Shown: positions 1-10,625 of the stretch, piece by piece
Layout: the number at the start of each line of letters is the position of its first letter
Position numbering within the stretch: position 1 is the stretch's first letter
Assembly (NCBI GenBank): GCA_946122785.1
Contig: CAMGYJ010000008.1
Coordinates: forward strand, 27,119,475-27,183,474
Length of the DNA: 64,000 nt
Direction: 5' to 3'
Source: Linum tenue
Taxonomy: Eukaryota; Streptophyta; Magnoliopsida; Malpighiales; Linaceae
Notes under the pieces: generated by a model
What the model saw: only the letters and a program-made list of their open reading frames with translations
What the model was told of the DNA's origin: nothing
Database searches by the model: none
Made by a program: the position numbers and the translations under genes

Positions 1-678
1 CAAGTCGCCAAGCAATTTCTTTGATGAGATCATCTTGCATCTCCTCACTCATGTCCGCCTCTCCAAAGCTCAGTGTGGGATGTGTGAAGGTGTGGTCGGC
101 TACGACAGGACATTCCTGATCATGATCATCACGGGAGCTCTCCGTGACAACTTCTGTCTGCTCCACAATGTCTTCGTAGCCTTCGTCTTCCTCCTCCTCT
201 TCTTGTATAGTAGCAGAAGGGTGATCTTGAGCAGGCTGTGCATAATATTTCTCAAGATCATCGAGGCTCTTCTTAATGGTCAAGAGGATCTCCTCTGTTT
301 CATGATAGGCCTGGGTACAAAGATCCATCTTGGAGCATGATCTCTCAGCGTCTCGAGCAAACTGCTCCATGAGAAGCCTCAATTGATAGTTTGGATCTGG
401 TTGTGGAGTGTAGCATGGCTCTATAGAATGGCCCGTGAAGGCCGCCATGGCTAACTCCAACTCCGATGGCCCTTCTGGTTGTGGGAGAAATTCTTCTTGA
501 TAAGGAGGTTATTCTTGATATGCCCAGGGGTCTGATTGTTCTCCGTAGTAAGGGGGTTGGTACTGGAACCCGAATCCATAGTCTTCTCCTCCTTGATTGC
601 TCCAGGGAGTCTCGGGGTAATACCACTCGGACGGTGGTGGATACCCCCAATGGTTGGAGAAGCCATGAGGATCCATGA
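1..678 (-). pseudogene. Athila-like gypsy gag, N-terminal part, runs off the left edge
   Basis: Reading leftward from an ATG at 676-678, the frame encodes a Tyr/Pro/Gln-rich, low-complexity leader, then an acidic region ending at the window edge. An in-frame TAA lies at 509-511 and the same frame continues beyond it, so this copy is not intact. The position fits a gag or gag-leader ORF: it starts about 110 bp inside a primer-binding site (789-810) and an adjacent LTR (813-2160) in the same orientation. No zinc knuckle or protease is visible because the rest lies outside the window. Calling it gag is inference from position and composition; the retroelement context itself is clear. Confidence 0.6.
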
Positions 679-788
679 TTCAGATCTGCACCAACAAAAA
701 CAAAAACACCCAAGTGTAAAGCAAGGGTGGAAAGGAAAAGAAAAACACTAAAGTAACAAACTTCTGCCTTTCCTACTACTCTAGAAAG

Positions 789-810
789 TCCTCAGCAACG
801 GCGCCAAAAA
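789..810 (-). promoter_or_regulatory. Primer-binding site of the left-edge Athila-like element
   Basis: On the minus strand the stretch reads TTTTTGGCGCCGTTGCTGAG, directly inside the LTR boundary. It is nearly the same as the PBS at 15912-15931. This matches the tRNA-primed PBS style (tRNA-Asp type) typical of plant Athila-group gypsy elements. It sets the element's orientation as minus. Confidence 0.75.
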
Positions 811-812
811 CT

Positions 813-2160
813 TGCCTCGCTATGACACAACTCCTATAAATTGCCAAGTGTAACCAATGAAAGGGACTGCAGTATAGTGGCTCAGTAATAAATATCGAAT
901 CCACGGGTCTCTAGAGTTACTATTACTCAGCTTTAGTTCATTATCTAGCAAACCAGATTAAGATGGAAGAACTAAAACTACTCTAACAAACTAAAGTTAA
1001 AGTTAATCTAATTACAGGTTGGGAACTCATTTAGGTATGATTCCCCCTACCCACTAGCCAGATTAATGATTAATGATTTCTAACTTGTTTCACTTTCATT
1101 CACAATGCGGAGAATCCTTGACTAGACCTTGAATCTCGACTAAAGGATAAAGGCCATCTTGAGTCGATTGCCTAGAGAGACGTATCCTTCTCTAGAACAA
1201 CCGATCAAGGCGTTCTGAACTAGACTCCCTCTATCGAATGAGGTTCTCAATCGATACAAAGCAGTGAATCGACCCTCGACTAAAGCAATCGATCCAATAC
1301 TATCAATCTATGATGCTCTATTGACCTAATCAGGTATTCGCTCTCATATGATCAAAGCAGAATCAATAATCTCGACTAAAGCATAATTGAATCATGAAAA
1401 CATGCATAGATTGAATATGAACTCAAGATTATCAAGTAGGAGTACTCATACAATCATCCAATCAAACAAACATAGCTAGGGTTCCTCAAAACCTAAGTGA
1501 AGGGAAGTTACTCCATAGAGAAGAGAGAGACTGCAGTAAGAATCTTCAGATGATCTGTCTTCAAATCCGGGCTTGTTCCTCGAGCTTCCAAGGCGAAGAA
1601 ATCCTCCAATTCCACTCCAAGAATGCCCTCCAATCGCCCTCTCTCTCTTTGGTTCGTCCCTTGGGTGTATTGGGATCCAAAACCCAGCTCTCCCTTGCAA
1701 AAACGCACAAAGCAGGCTTTTAACTGTCTGCGTTCGCGATCCCCGGTCATAATCCTCGGTTGGGTATTTCGGGTGTCCGGTCGGGGATTTCGTAACGTAG
1801 CGCACCGGTACAGGGGATAATACACGATCGAGGTCAAGAATACTCGATCGGGTATTTTTGCTCTCTGGCCGGGACGCCTTCTGTTTCTAGACGTCCAAAA
1901 TCGATTTTCCCCGGCCTCTCTTAGCGATTTACCCAGCCGAGTATTATTACTCATGCCGGGTATTTTGCTCCTCCAGCACCCTTAAACTCTAACGTCCTCC
2001 TTTTGACCCGAAACTCGTTTATTTGCCTCAACATCAACGCCAAGCCCTGAAATATGACATAAACACACAACCTAGTGTGAAATCGGCTTAAAACACGAGA
2101 ATCAACATCTCAAACGGCTCAAGAATAGTGGTAAAAACATGTGCAATCAATGGTCTATCA
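813..2160 (-). mobile_element. 5' LTR of minus-strand Athila-like element (1348 bp)
   Basis: Bounded by TG...CA when read on the minus strand (starts TGATAGACCATTG, ends CGAGGCA). It is the same length and family as the solo LTR at 5926-7273, sharing the same end block (CATGTGCAATCAATGGTCTATCA region) and related internal blocks. The PBS lies immediately inside. The right flank starts GTGTG, the expected position of a target duplication, but the partner end is outside the window. The LTR is related to, but clearly diverged from, the LTRs at 9260 and 15936. Confidence 0.8.
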
Positions 2161-3119
2161 GTGTGGAAGTCGCCTTTGCCCGTGTGTCGCCCCTGGAATT
2201 CTGGTACGGGCAAAAGGGCGCACCACATGGTCGTGTGGTTTTCTCGGCCACGCACGGGCAGGGGCTGCACCCACACGGCCATACGGCCTTCTCGTGTGGT
2301 GACCTCGTTCGCCTATAAATGGGGTCGCGCGGCCGTGTAACACCATTTTTCTAGATTTGCTCGCCGAAATTCTCTCCCCCTTGCCGGAAAACCGCGCCCC
2401 TTCATTGATTTGGCAATTTTTTGTCATTTTTTCACTAAACCGACCGCAAAATCCATCTTTTCTCCTCCTTTCCCACCTCTCCCTTCGATTTGAGGTGATT
2501 TGGGCCAACGGAGGCGGTATCCGGTGAGACTATGACGAGCATTTTTGGGCTGAATTTTGGGGTTTCGTCGCTTCCATTGCCTTCCCCTCATCATCCCCTA
2601 CACCTCTACTTCTGTCTCCAGGTTTGATTTTGCCCGTTACCTTGTGGATTGTGGAGAATTGGGTGTTAGGTTATATAGATAGAGAATCACCTTGAAATGT
2701 GCGATTTGATTGCAATTGATCGAGGGGAAGGTTTGGTTTAGGTGTTGAATGTGTTATGGCATGTTGTTCTTGCTTGATTTAGCCCTTGTGTGCTAGGAAT
2801 TCATCAATTCTATGCTTAATTTAATAGTGCACACAAGATATTCGATGAAATGCCAGTTTTTCCTACCATTTTGTGGGAGCCGGTTGAGGCCCTTAATGAT
2901 GTGATCCGATGGTGTGTTTCCTATGGATGTGAACCTAAAGTTGCCTACTATATTGTTGAGGTTCACCCCCACCAAGATTGCACTTTTTTGCTCGAGTTAT
3001 TAACCCCTGAACTATGAATGATACTATGGTTCGGTTGTTTTCTGTTATTAAGTGTGGGGTGTGATTGACCTTTCCCATGGCTCTTTTGGCTCCACTTTGG
3101 CTCACTTTCTTGCAGGAAC
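2161..3119 (+). other. Non-coding region upstream of the Athila-like env-position ORF
   Basis: Plus-strand non-coding DNA of the second Athila-like element, cut on its left by the LTR ending at 2160. It starts with a GC-rich block carrying CACGG/CCGTG-type motifs (about 2180-2340). A TATA-like CCTATAAATGG sits near 2311. A CT-rich leader follows, then a possible intron: donor-like CCAG|GTTTGA near 2620 and acceptor-like TTTCTTGCAG ending at about 3115, just before the ATG at 3120. A spliced sub-genomic env-like transcript is a possibility only; the splice signals were judged by eye. Confidence 0.45.
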
Positions 3120-4435
3120 ATGTCAAAGCCAAACCTTAGGCATCGGTTCATAAGTGATCTAAGGTCGGGTGCCCACAAGGATAAATTCAAGCGCGTCTTG
3201 GCATCTAAGTTCGGGAAGCATCATTGTTGGAGCAAGAGGGAATTCCAGAAGCTGAATTGCTACGACATCCTCCATGCTGTTGCTCGCAACCGAGCATGGT
3301 GCCGCTTGCTGATTATGCAAGAGAAGGTCTACTACGAGTTGGTGCTCGAGTTCTACACCACCTTTGTGCACACCGAGACCATCGACTAGAAGGAAAACGC
3401 GTCAATCAAGTTCAGGCTAGTGGTGAACCTTGCTCAACGAGATACCATGAGTTTGCTGCCGCTTTCGACCTCGACATGGACGATGGAGATGATTATGTCA
3501 CCGAGTTCATTTATCCAACCGGTGTTTCCTTCACGGCTCTGTACAGCCAGCTCAGGACCCCTTCACTCCTGGTCGGAAGAAGGCCATCACACTGCAGATA
3601 GAGAATCGCCTGCTCCACCACCTGATCACGAATTCTTATACTCCGGCGGGCGAGAGTGCCAGCACCTTGACCAAGTGGTCCTTCTACTGCATCCACTCGA
3701 TCCGCACTCGACACTATAACCTCCACCTGGGGTCTATTGTGGCGAGGACTATCGCGAAGAGTGCGCAGAGTCTGGGGACCCTCCGCTGTACCCCACTCAT
3801 CACCATGCTTGCCGACCATTTCCAGATCCCCTATCATGATTGCACGGAGCAAAGTGGCACCTGGTTTTTCAGAGAGGACACGGTCTCGAAGATGCGCTTG
3901 CCGAGAGACTCCAGCGCTGTCAAGTGGGTTGAGGGCTTTCCAGTCCCCACCATTCCTAAACCACTTGAGGATGATCAGGACGCTGCCCCCAAGGATGTGG
4001 ACACTGCTTCCGACCACCCCACTCCATACCAGAGCACCTATGAGCATGGGGGTGGCAGCTCTGCGTTCCCATCCCAGGATTACTTCTTTCACCAGTTCAA
4101 GCAGCTGATTCTTCTAAACCAGCAGACCCTTGACCATCATCTCTAGTTCCGGCAGCAGTAATCAGCTCAGTAGGCTGAGTATACCACCCGGATGGCTGCA
4201 TATGATGAGCGCCTCGACCGCATGGAGACCCAGCAGGGTGTCACCCTCACCAATATCGAGCGCGAGCGAGGCCCAGCCCACCGGATACAGGAGGTCTAGC
4301 AGTTCCTGTTGGAGCAGGTTCAGACCGCCCCCAGTCTGGAGGACTCCTTGGGAGGACTCCCCTCTTCCACCCCAGCCGGCTGGTGACGATGCGTTAATGG
4401 AGGACATAATTTTCGATGACCTCGGCCATGAGTAG
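3120..4435 (+). pseudogene. Athila-type env-position ORF (ATHILA ORF-1-like), frameshifted
   Basis: The coding trace needs several frame changes: 3120-3389, about 3390-3601, 3667-4146 and about 4130-4435. Its middle resembles the conserved part of plant Athila ORF proteins (a 'LVLEFYTTF' segment followed by an 'IKFRL'-type block, then a 'HLGSIVARTI' segment). After that come a predicted coiled-coil-like stretch around 4195-4265 and an acidic C-terminus ending DDLGHE. A near-identical C-terminal signature closes the minus-strand ORF at 12482-12862, which supports assigning both to the same gene class. Stops at 3387-3389 and 4144-4146 plus the frame changes make this a relic. The function of such ORFs is not established. 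Confidence 0.6.
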
Positions 4436-5791
4436 TCTGTACTCGTCGGCCCTTTGAGTGTTTTTGTGTGCTTTGGATTTTTCATGTTTGCTCCATGTGT
4501 GTGTGGAACTTGAACTGAGCCTTTTGTGGATTTTTGTTTTGTGCCCATCTGGGCTGACATTGATCCCTACGCATAGTGTCCTAGTGTTTTTGTTCGTGTT
4601 CCCATCGCGCAAAACTAGTCCTTCGTTCCGTCAGTCACTGCTGACTGGTCCCATGTTCAGTCCCTCGCCAGTTCGTTTTCCCAGTAACATCGTTCCTCTT
4701 ACCTTTCGCTCTTCTCCATTGGGGGCAATGTCGTGCTTAAGTGTGTGTGTGGGGGTGGGGTGTTTATCTTTCACGACATAGATGAGTTTGTGTGCTTCGA
4801 GCCTAGTCCACTATCCAATTTGATGAATTGAGGGCTCCAAGTACTGTTCCCTGCAATACCCTACTCAGTATGCTTTGAATTGACAGTCTTTATGGTAATA
4901 TGAAACCTAGGGAGGTAGTTGTAGCACTATGGAGGATGTTGAAGTATAAGATTTTTCCTATCTGTCTCTCCGTTGTGTCGGTTGATTTTGTGAACTAGTG
5001 GATTTAGGACCGATGATTCATGTGGTATTGATGACTCTCCTTATGTTGTGTTGTGGACTCGTGTATCGAAAAAGGGTGCTCATGTTTCAAATGAAAAAGC
5101 AGTTGGTCCTCCATGTCAAAAATTTGAAATTTCTAAATCATGGGGTAAGCCCAATGTGTGTGGCACCGTTCATTGTACAAAATCAGGTTTTGGAAGAGAT
5201 TTTAGTGATCCTTAGTGGGGTAGGCCTACGAGGTGAAGCTAAGCCGTCTCTAGTACAAGTAAAAATTCCACCCGTTGAATGGTTTGCCTGCTCGAGGATG
5301 TGTTTTTAAGGGCACGGATAGAGCTTCCGACCCCTCTTAATTTCATTGACCCTCCACACGAAGTGAGGTATAGGAGTTGAAAGAAGTACTCTAGCGAGCA
5401 ACGGATGTACATAAATTGCTCTTGCTCACCTAATAAGGGAAAACCACGCATAAGAACTACAGTTGGAACCCCAGCAAAAGAAAACAAAAGAAAAAGAAAT
5501 AAATAATAAAGAAAATGGATTCCAACAAGTGAGATGAAATGGAAGAGCACCCGATACAAAGAGTCATTGGTTGTTGAATTGTGTGAGTCTCCTTATCCAT
5601 GAATTGGTTGTCTTAGTTCAACTGCTTCTCATGATCCTGACTTAAGTATAGTACTCGCATTGAGAGAGATAGGGGACGTCTTAGAAGACCAGTTGATCTC
5701 GTAAGTTGCTAATTGATCTAGGAAATTCTCTATCAACGATCGGGGTGGCATGTTATTGTAAAGGTCTGGAGACTGCATTGGTTTGAGTAAG
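4436..5791 (+). other. 3' non-coding region of plus-strand Athila-like element
   Basis: About 1.4 kb between the env-position ORF and the hairpin/PPT. At 4717-4757 a 'GGGGGCAATGTCGTGCTTAAG' type block leads into a G-rich, PPT-like tract. The counterpart in the 9260-17282 element is at 12141-12178, so the block is conserved between the two. No convincing gene is present; the small ORF at 4998-5309 has no recognisable similarity. Confidence 0.6.
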
Positions 5792-5813
5792 GTTTGCTTG
5801 GGGACAAGCAAAC
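5792..5813 (+). other. Perfect 9-bp hairpin just upstream of the PPT
   Basis: GTTTGCTTG, a GGGA loop, then CAAGCAAAC: a perfect inverted repeat six bases before the G-rich PPT. The identical hairpin occurs at 10629-10650 in the other, oppositely oriented Athila-like element, at the same place relative to its PPT. Confidence 0.75.
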
Positions 5814-5818
5814 GGATA

Positions 5819-5832
5819 AGTGTGGGGGAATT
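5819..5832 (+). promoter_or_regulatory. Polypurine tract of plus-strand Athila-like element
   Basis: AGTGTGGGGGAATT lies directly before TGATGACTC, the start of the 3' LTR. A purine-rich tract abutting a TG-starting LTR is the standard plus-strand priming arrangement. It fixes this element's orientation as plus. Confidence 0.8.
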
Positions 5833-7600
5833 TGATGACTCAACATTTACACATGTTTTGTACACCATTCTTATACTATTTGAGCCCCATTTCTGGTGTT
5901 TTAAACCGATTTCACGCTAGGGTGCTGACTCGCTCCTACAGTCACTCTAGAAAATGGCCAAGTGTAACCACCTCCTAAAGCGTAGTATAGCGGGTTTGGG
6001 TTTTCTTGTCAACCCGGGTCCTAAGTGTGATGACTACTCCGTGAGTTCTTATTATTTAGCAGTGAAACTTTAGTGAAGGTCCAAACAAGCAAACAAGCAA
6101 AGCAGTTAAGAAGTTGTTTTCAAGTCAAGAGAGGTCACCCGGATATGGTTCCCCCTAGACTGCAGTTAAGCCGGATTGTAATTTACCAAGTTCGATTCCA
6201 ATGACAGTTATACCACGGGAGGATATTAAACAGTCTGCAGTCTCGACTAAAGTTCTCCAGACCCTCTCAATATGAGTCCCCAGCGGGCGACTAACCTCCA
6301 CCGGAGTAAACAGATTGAGGCCCTAACGTGCCAAACCTCCACTACCTAAGTAAATTCGGTACAGAATAGTGAATTAACTCCTCGACTAAATTCGCCAATT
6401 CACTACCTTCAATCAAGGGTGCTCTATCAACCTAGGCAAACATTCTCTTTCTAGGTCAAAGCAGAAATAACAGGAATTGGATCAGGATTCATGCCATTCA
6501 ACAAATCAAACCTCAATTGAATATAATCAAATCATAGAATCTGTACTAGGGTTCATACAATCAGACATAACATACAAATCTAGGGTTCTTCATACCTAGG
6601 TGAATAAGAAAGTTACTCCACAGAGAGAGATGGAAAATCTAGCTTAGATACGGAAACCATACTGTGAAGGATGAGAATCTGCTTCTGGCACTCAATCAGC
6701 TCTTCTTCAAGCTCAAGCCGGGCTACAATGGTGATGGAGATCGATCAAGAACACTTGCAGAATCAGGTTCGTCACTTTCTCTCTCTAGGTATCGCTTTTT
6801 CTCTCTAAAACTCGGAACCCTTCACTTTTGCCCTTCTTTTCCCTTGAGAAGCTGTCTGTCGCGATCCCCGGTCGGGAATTTTGGGTGGAGATCGGGTATC
6901 TTCAAAACGCACAGTCGGGGAACAGGTGTTAATCCCCGGTCTGGGTCAAGAATACCCCACCGAGGATTTCTGATTACTGCCCTGGCCCCCTTCTGCTTCT
7001 CAAACGCCCGAAGCATGAATTCCCCGGTCTGGTCCAAATAATACCTGGCTGGGTATTTCTGCTCATGACCGGGTATTTTGCTCCTCCAGCACACTTCAAC
7101 CCAAATGTGCTCCTTTCGACCCAAAACTCGTTTCTTCGCCTTGATTCCAACGCTAAGTCCTGAAATATGACATAAACGCACAACCTAGCGTGAAATCGGC
7201 TTAAAACACGAGAATCAACACCTCAAACGGCTCAAGAATAGGGGTAAAAACATGTGCAATCAATGGTCTATCAGGTGCTCTTGTTTGTGATATTTCAGGT
7301 CCTATTACGTGAATGAAGGTTTGGACACGAGTTCGGGGTCGATTGGACGAAGTTGCGACATTCAACGAAAAGCTGAGGAAACCACAGGGCCTGACCAAAA
7401 TCCAACACGGCCGTGTGACTTGGCCGTGTGGAACAACTTTGCACGGGCAAGGTCACACAGATAGTGTAAGGAGCCCTTTTGGCAGTGTGGGATTTCCAGA
7501 GACGCCACACGGGCTGGTCAGATTTCCACCCGGCCGTGTCGTTCTGGCAATGTAGCGCGTCCCGAGTCACTAAATCGAACGCGGCGTTTTGGGAAGTCAC
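5833..7600 (+). mobile_element. 3' LTR of plus-strand Athila-like element, interrupted and truncated
   Basis: Starts TGATGACTCAACATTTACAC at 5833 and resumes at 7279 after an inserted solo LTR. The two halves join as LTR sequence found intact elsewhere: the 'GATTTCACGCTAG' block at its left edge and the 'TTGTGATATTTCAGG' block at its right edge are adjacent, in reverse orientation, near 10510-10545. The right half carries CACGGCCGTG motifs (for example 7406-7415). Similarity to the other LTRs fades around 7560-7610, so the LTR looks truncated there. Confidence 0.7.
5926..7273 (-). mobile_element. Solo Athila-like LTR inside an opposite-strand LTR
   Basis: A single 1348-bp LTR, TG...CA on the minus strand, with no internal domain. 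It is the same family as 813-2160. It is flanked by a perfect 5-bp target duplication, GGTGC, at 5921-5925 and 7274-7278. Removing it restores a continuous plus-strand LTR. A solo LTR is normally the product of LTR-LTR recombination after a full-length insertion. Confidence 0.9.
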
Positions 7601-7609
7601 ACGGTAAAG

Positions 7610-9045
7610 CTAGGAATTTCAAAAAGGGTTAAAACCTTGAAAACCCTAAAATCAAAATATGAAAATGGTAAAAAATCTTACATGCAAAACAGAAAAATGA
7701 AACTTCAATTTCAGCCTCGTCGCCGTCGTTTTCATCGCCGGTGGTGTATGCCTCCAGTCGCCGTCGTTGTCATCGCTAGTGGCGTCTGCCTCCAGTCGCC
7801 GTCGGCGACGCCCTTCCTCGTTTTCTCCTTTGTTTTCCAGAAATAAGGAGAGGGAGAGAAGTAGGACCGAGCAGAGGGGAGGGTTTGTGTTGCCTTCCCT
7901 CTCTGTTTAGAGAGAGGCGGAGAGAACGCAAGGGGAAAGAAGGAGAGCGGCGGCGACGGACGGAAGAGAGGAGGAATCGAGTTTGCTAACTCTCTTTCCT
8001 TCTGTTTTCAATTTCCGAGAGAGAGAGAGAGGCGAGAGAAGAGAAAAGAAATGAGGAAGAGAGAGAGAGGCGAGGGTTAGGGCGGCCGCCGTTTGATCTC
8101 TTTAGAGGAGATTAGGGTTTTATTGAGATGAATATATACCATGACTTTTGAAACGACCAAATTACCCCTAGGGTATATCATTTATTACTCAGCCTTTCCA
8201 CCACGTTTTTGGCTATTTAGGAAATTGCCCTCCATTCATCTTTATTTAGAAAAAAATGAAAATCACTTAAGCGTGTCCAACCGAGTTTCGAACTCGGCTC
8301 ATTGAGCTCATTCGAGCTTTGTAAAGAACGATCAAAACCATCTCTTCTACCAGCCCGTTATGGTTATTTTCAAACTCGTTCCATTTTATTTCCATATTAT
8401 TAATATGAAATTATTAGAACAAAGAATCTCTAAGTTAGATTAATTTTGCTCTTAAGTCAAATATTTCTTCAAAGATAAAATTTCTTATGTTTTATCTTCG
8501 TAAATCTCGTAATAATTTATTTTTATTTTACTAACAAAATTATTTATATGATTATCACGATCAGTGGAACGTGGTTATAACTAAAATACCAAAGTTTGAA
8601 CGAACTATATGGACTTTGATCCCGTACAACGAGTACTTAGACAGTCGATAAGGTTCGAGTCCAACTAATCAACTAACTTTATCTTTAAATTTTACATCAC
8701 TGGGCGTATAATTAAATCATAAACTAATACGATAAAATTATTTAATAGTCCACTGGGACCCTAAAATTACAAAAATATTACTAAAAATACACCCAACTCG
8801 TATAAAAACTTATAGACTTAAGTAGTACCAATTTTCGGCGTTGTGGGGTGTAATTTCACTTCCCCACACGTAACCGTACTCCCGAACTTAGATTTCTATA
8901 TTTCTATATCGGAGACCAAGCCTCGGCTCCGACCCTAAGGTTAGAGCCAACCGAAGAGTGTTCGATCCAGTCCAAGTAAGATCGATGGCGACTCCAAAAA
9001 GCGAACGCGACCCGACCCCCGGAGGGACGGTTGCGACAGCGTATA
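7610..9045 (-). mobile_element. Unclassified LTR-like block truncating a copia element
   Basis: Read on the minus strand it starts TGTCGCAACCGTCCCTCC directly against copia reverse-transcriptase sequence (9046 onward). An AT-rich U3-like region follows, then a TATA-like GGTATATATTC near 8140, and then an AAACCCTAA box with a long CT-rich leader and GCC-rich repeats (about 7700-8110). This is the layout of an LTR (U3, TATA, R-U5). A T-arm-like inverted repeat lies near 8279-8300. I found no target duplication and cannot name the family, so the left boundary is approximate. No gene is supported inside. Confidence 0.35.
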
Positions 9046-9259
9046 TCAAGCTACCTACTGCACTAGTATATGGTACTCTCGACATGTACTCCTTCTCAGC
9101 CTCTGATTGTGGTGCATAAGCTGAGGATAGATGAACATTTGAAGATCTATGAGTATTCAAGGGCTTTGCTGAAGACATAACAAACCTCGACAGTATCTTC
9201 TAGATGTAGCTCTTCTATGAAAAGAAAAGCTTATTCTTCGACCTATCCCAGTAAATCTC
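9046..9259 (-). pseudogene. Copia reverse transcriptase, C-terminal part separated by a gypsy insertion
   Basis: The minus strand encodes the end of a copia reverse transcriptase: the segment after the 'LGMEI' motif, then a 'KSYI' motif and the 'YTSAVGSLIYA' motif. At 9046 it is cut by the LTR-like block. Two stops fall inside, near 9190-9230. It is the downstream continuation of the copia fragment at 17283-18950; the two are separated by the Athila-like insertion, and the 5-bp duplication ATCTC lies at 9255-9259 and 17283-17287. Confidence 0.85.
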
Positions 9260-10609
9260 TGACACGCCAAAACACAACACCAAACTGCGACCAAGTGTAA
9301 TCGCAGTCCGGGAATGCAGTAACAGGCAAGTTTAATTATCAACCCGGGGTCTAGATCTACTGCTTACTCCGTGATTCTCTATTATCTAGCAAACTAGTTC
9401 GAGTGATTGTTGTGAAAAGTAAAAGCAACAAGAAAGCAGTAAATTGTTCGGTTTTCTAAAGCAGGCAAGAGTCACTCGGGATTGAGTCCCCCTAGCCCCT
9501 TAGTTAGGTTCAATTGCAATTCCCTGGGTTGATTTACTGTTGATTAGACTGCGGAAGATCTGACAGTAGCTTGGAATCTCTTAAGCTGACCAAGCCCTCT
9601 CAGTCTAACTACCCGGCAGACGACTAGTCTTCACCGGGATAGAAAGCTGAGGCTATGAACACAGAACTCCACTACTGGCGCCAAGAACACCAGTACAAAG
9701 CAGTAAACTGGCTAACTCTCGTATAGCCAATCACCTACTATCGAATGAAGAGGCTCTAACAACCTAATCAGATTCTATCTATCTCAGGTTGCAGCAGAAA
9801 TTGAGAAAAGCTGATCAGACTCAAATCAATTCATTAAACATGCATCATTCGATTAAAATCAAACAGTAATATCATCCCAAGTCATTACAATCAAATCCCT
9901 AACACAAGGAACTAGGGTTCTTCATACCCAAGTGAGAGAAGGGTTCTACTCCATAGAGAGAGAAGAGAAAACAAGAATCGGATTAGTCATACTCATAACG
10001 ATGAGGATAATCTACTCCGGGACAATGATTTCCACTCCGATGACGATCTCCAAGCTTGATTCGACGAAATCCAGCTCTAAGACAGCTTCTAGGGTGTGTT
10101 CTTCGTACTTTCTCTCTCTAGGGCTCTGTTTTTGCTCTCAAAACACGATTCTCTCACTTTTGGCTCGGAATAGGCTCTAAAACCAGGATTTCCCGACTCG
10201 CACGGCCAGGCTGCACGGCCGTGCAGATCACCCACTTGGCCGTGCAGCTTCCAAAACGCGGCGTATCAATTAGTTCGACCTCAGGCTTCTCGCACGGCCA
10301 GGGTGCACGGCCGTGCGATCTTCAGGGGTTGCCCGTGCGTGGCCTCGGCGTAAAGCGCACGACCATCTTGCTCACGTGCACGGCCGTGCGTTGCCCTGGC
10401 CTGCCCGTGCAGCTTCCTTAAAACCTTGCCATTCGTCCGATCTTCGTCCAATCGACCCCAGACTCGCTCCTAAGCCTTCATTCACGTACTATGACCTGAA
10501 ATATCACAAACAAGCACAACCTAGCGTGAAATCGGCCTAAAACACGAGAATCAACACCTCAAACGGTGTAAGAACGGGGGTAAAAACATGTGTAAATGAC
10601 GGTCTATCA
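9260..10609 (-). mobile_element. 3' LTR of the 8-kb Athila-like element
   Basis: 1350 bp, TG...CA on the minus strand (starts TGATAGACCGTC, ends GGCGTGTCA). It contains three exact CACGGCCGTG palindromes (10214, 10306, 10379) among related half-sites. It is almost identical to 15936-17282, with small differences such as an indel near 9958 and single substitutions. Confidence 0.92.
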
Positions 10610-10625
10610 AACTCCCCCACACTTA
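10610..10625 (-). promoter_or_regulatory. Polypurine tract of the 8-kb Athila-like element
   Basis: On the minus strand AAGTGTGGGGGAGTT abuts the LTR start at 10609. It nearly matches the PPT of the plus-strand element at 5819-5832. Confidence 0.85.

Noticed and set aside
4998..5309. 103-codon ORF in the Athila 3' non-coding region
   Set aside because: No recognisable similarity, no start context, and the homologous region of the other element has no counterpart ORF.
8279..8300. tRNA-like T-arm (GAGTTTCGAACTCGG) as a tRNA gene
   Set aside because: No A box, anticodon arm or acceptor pairing can be assembled around it; it is a short palindrome in the LTR-like block.
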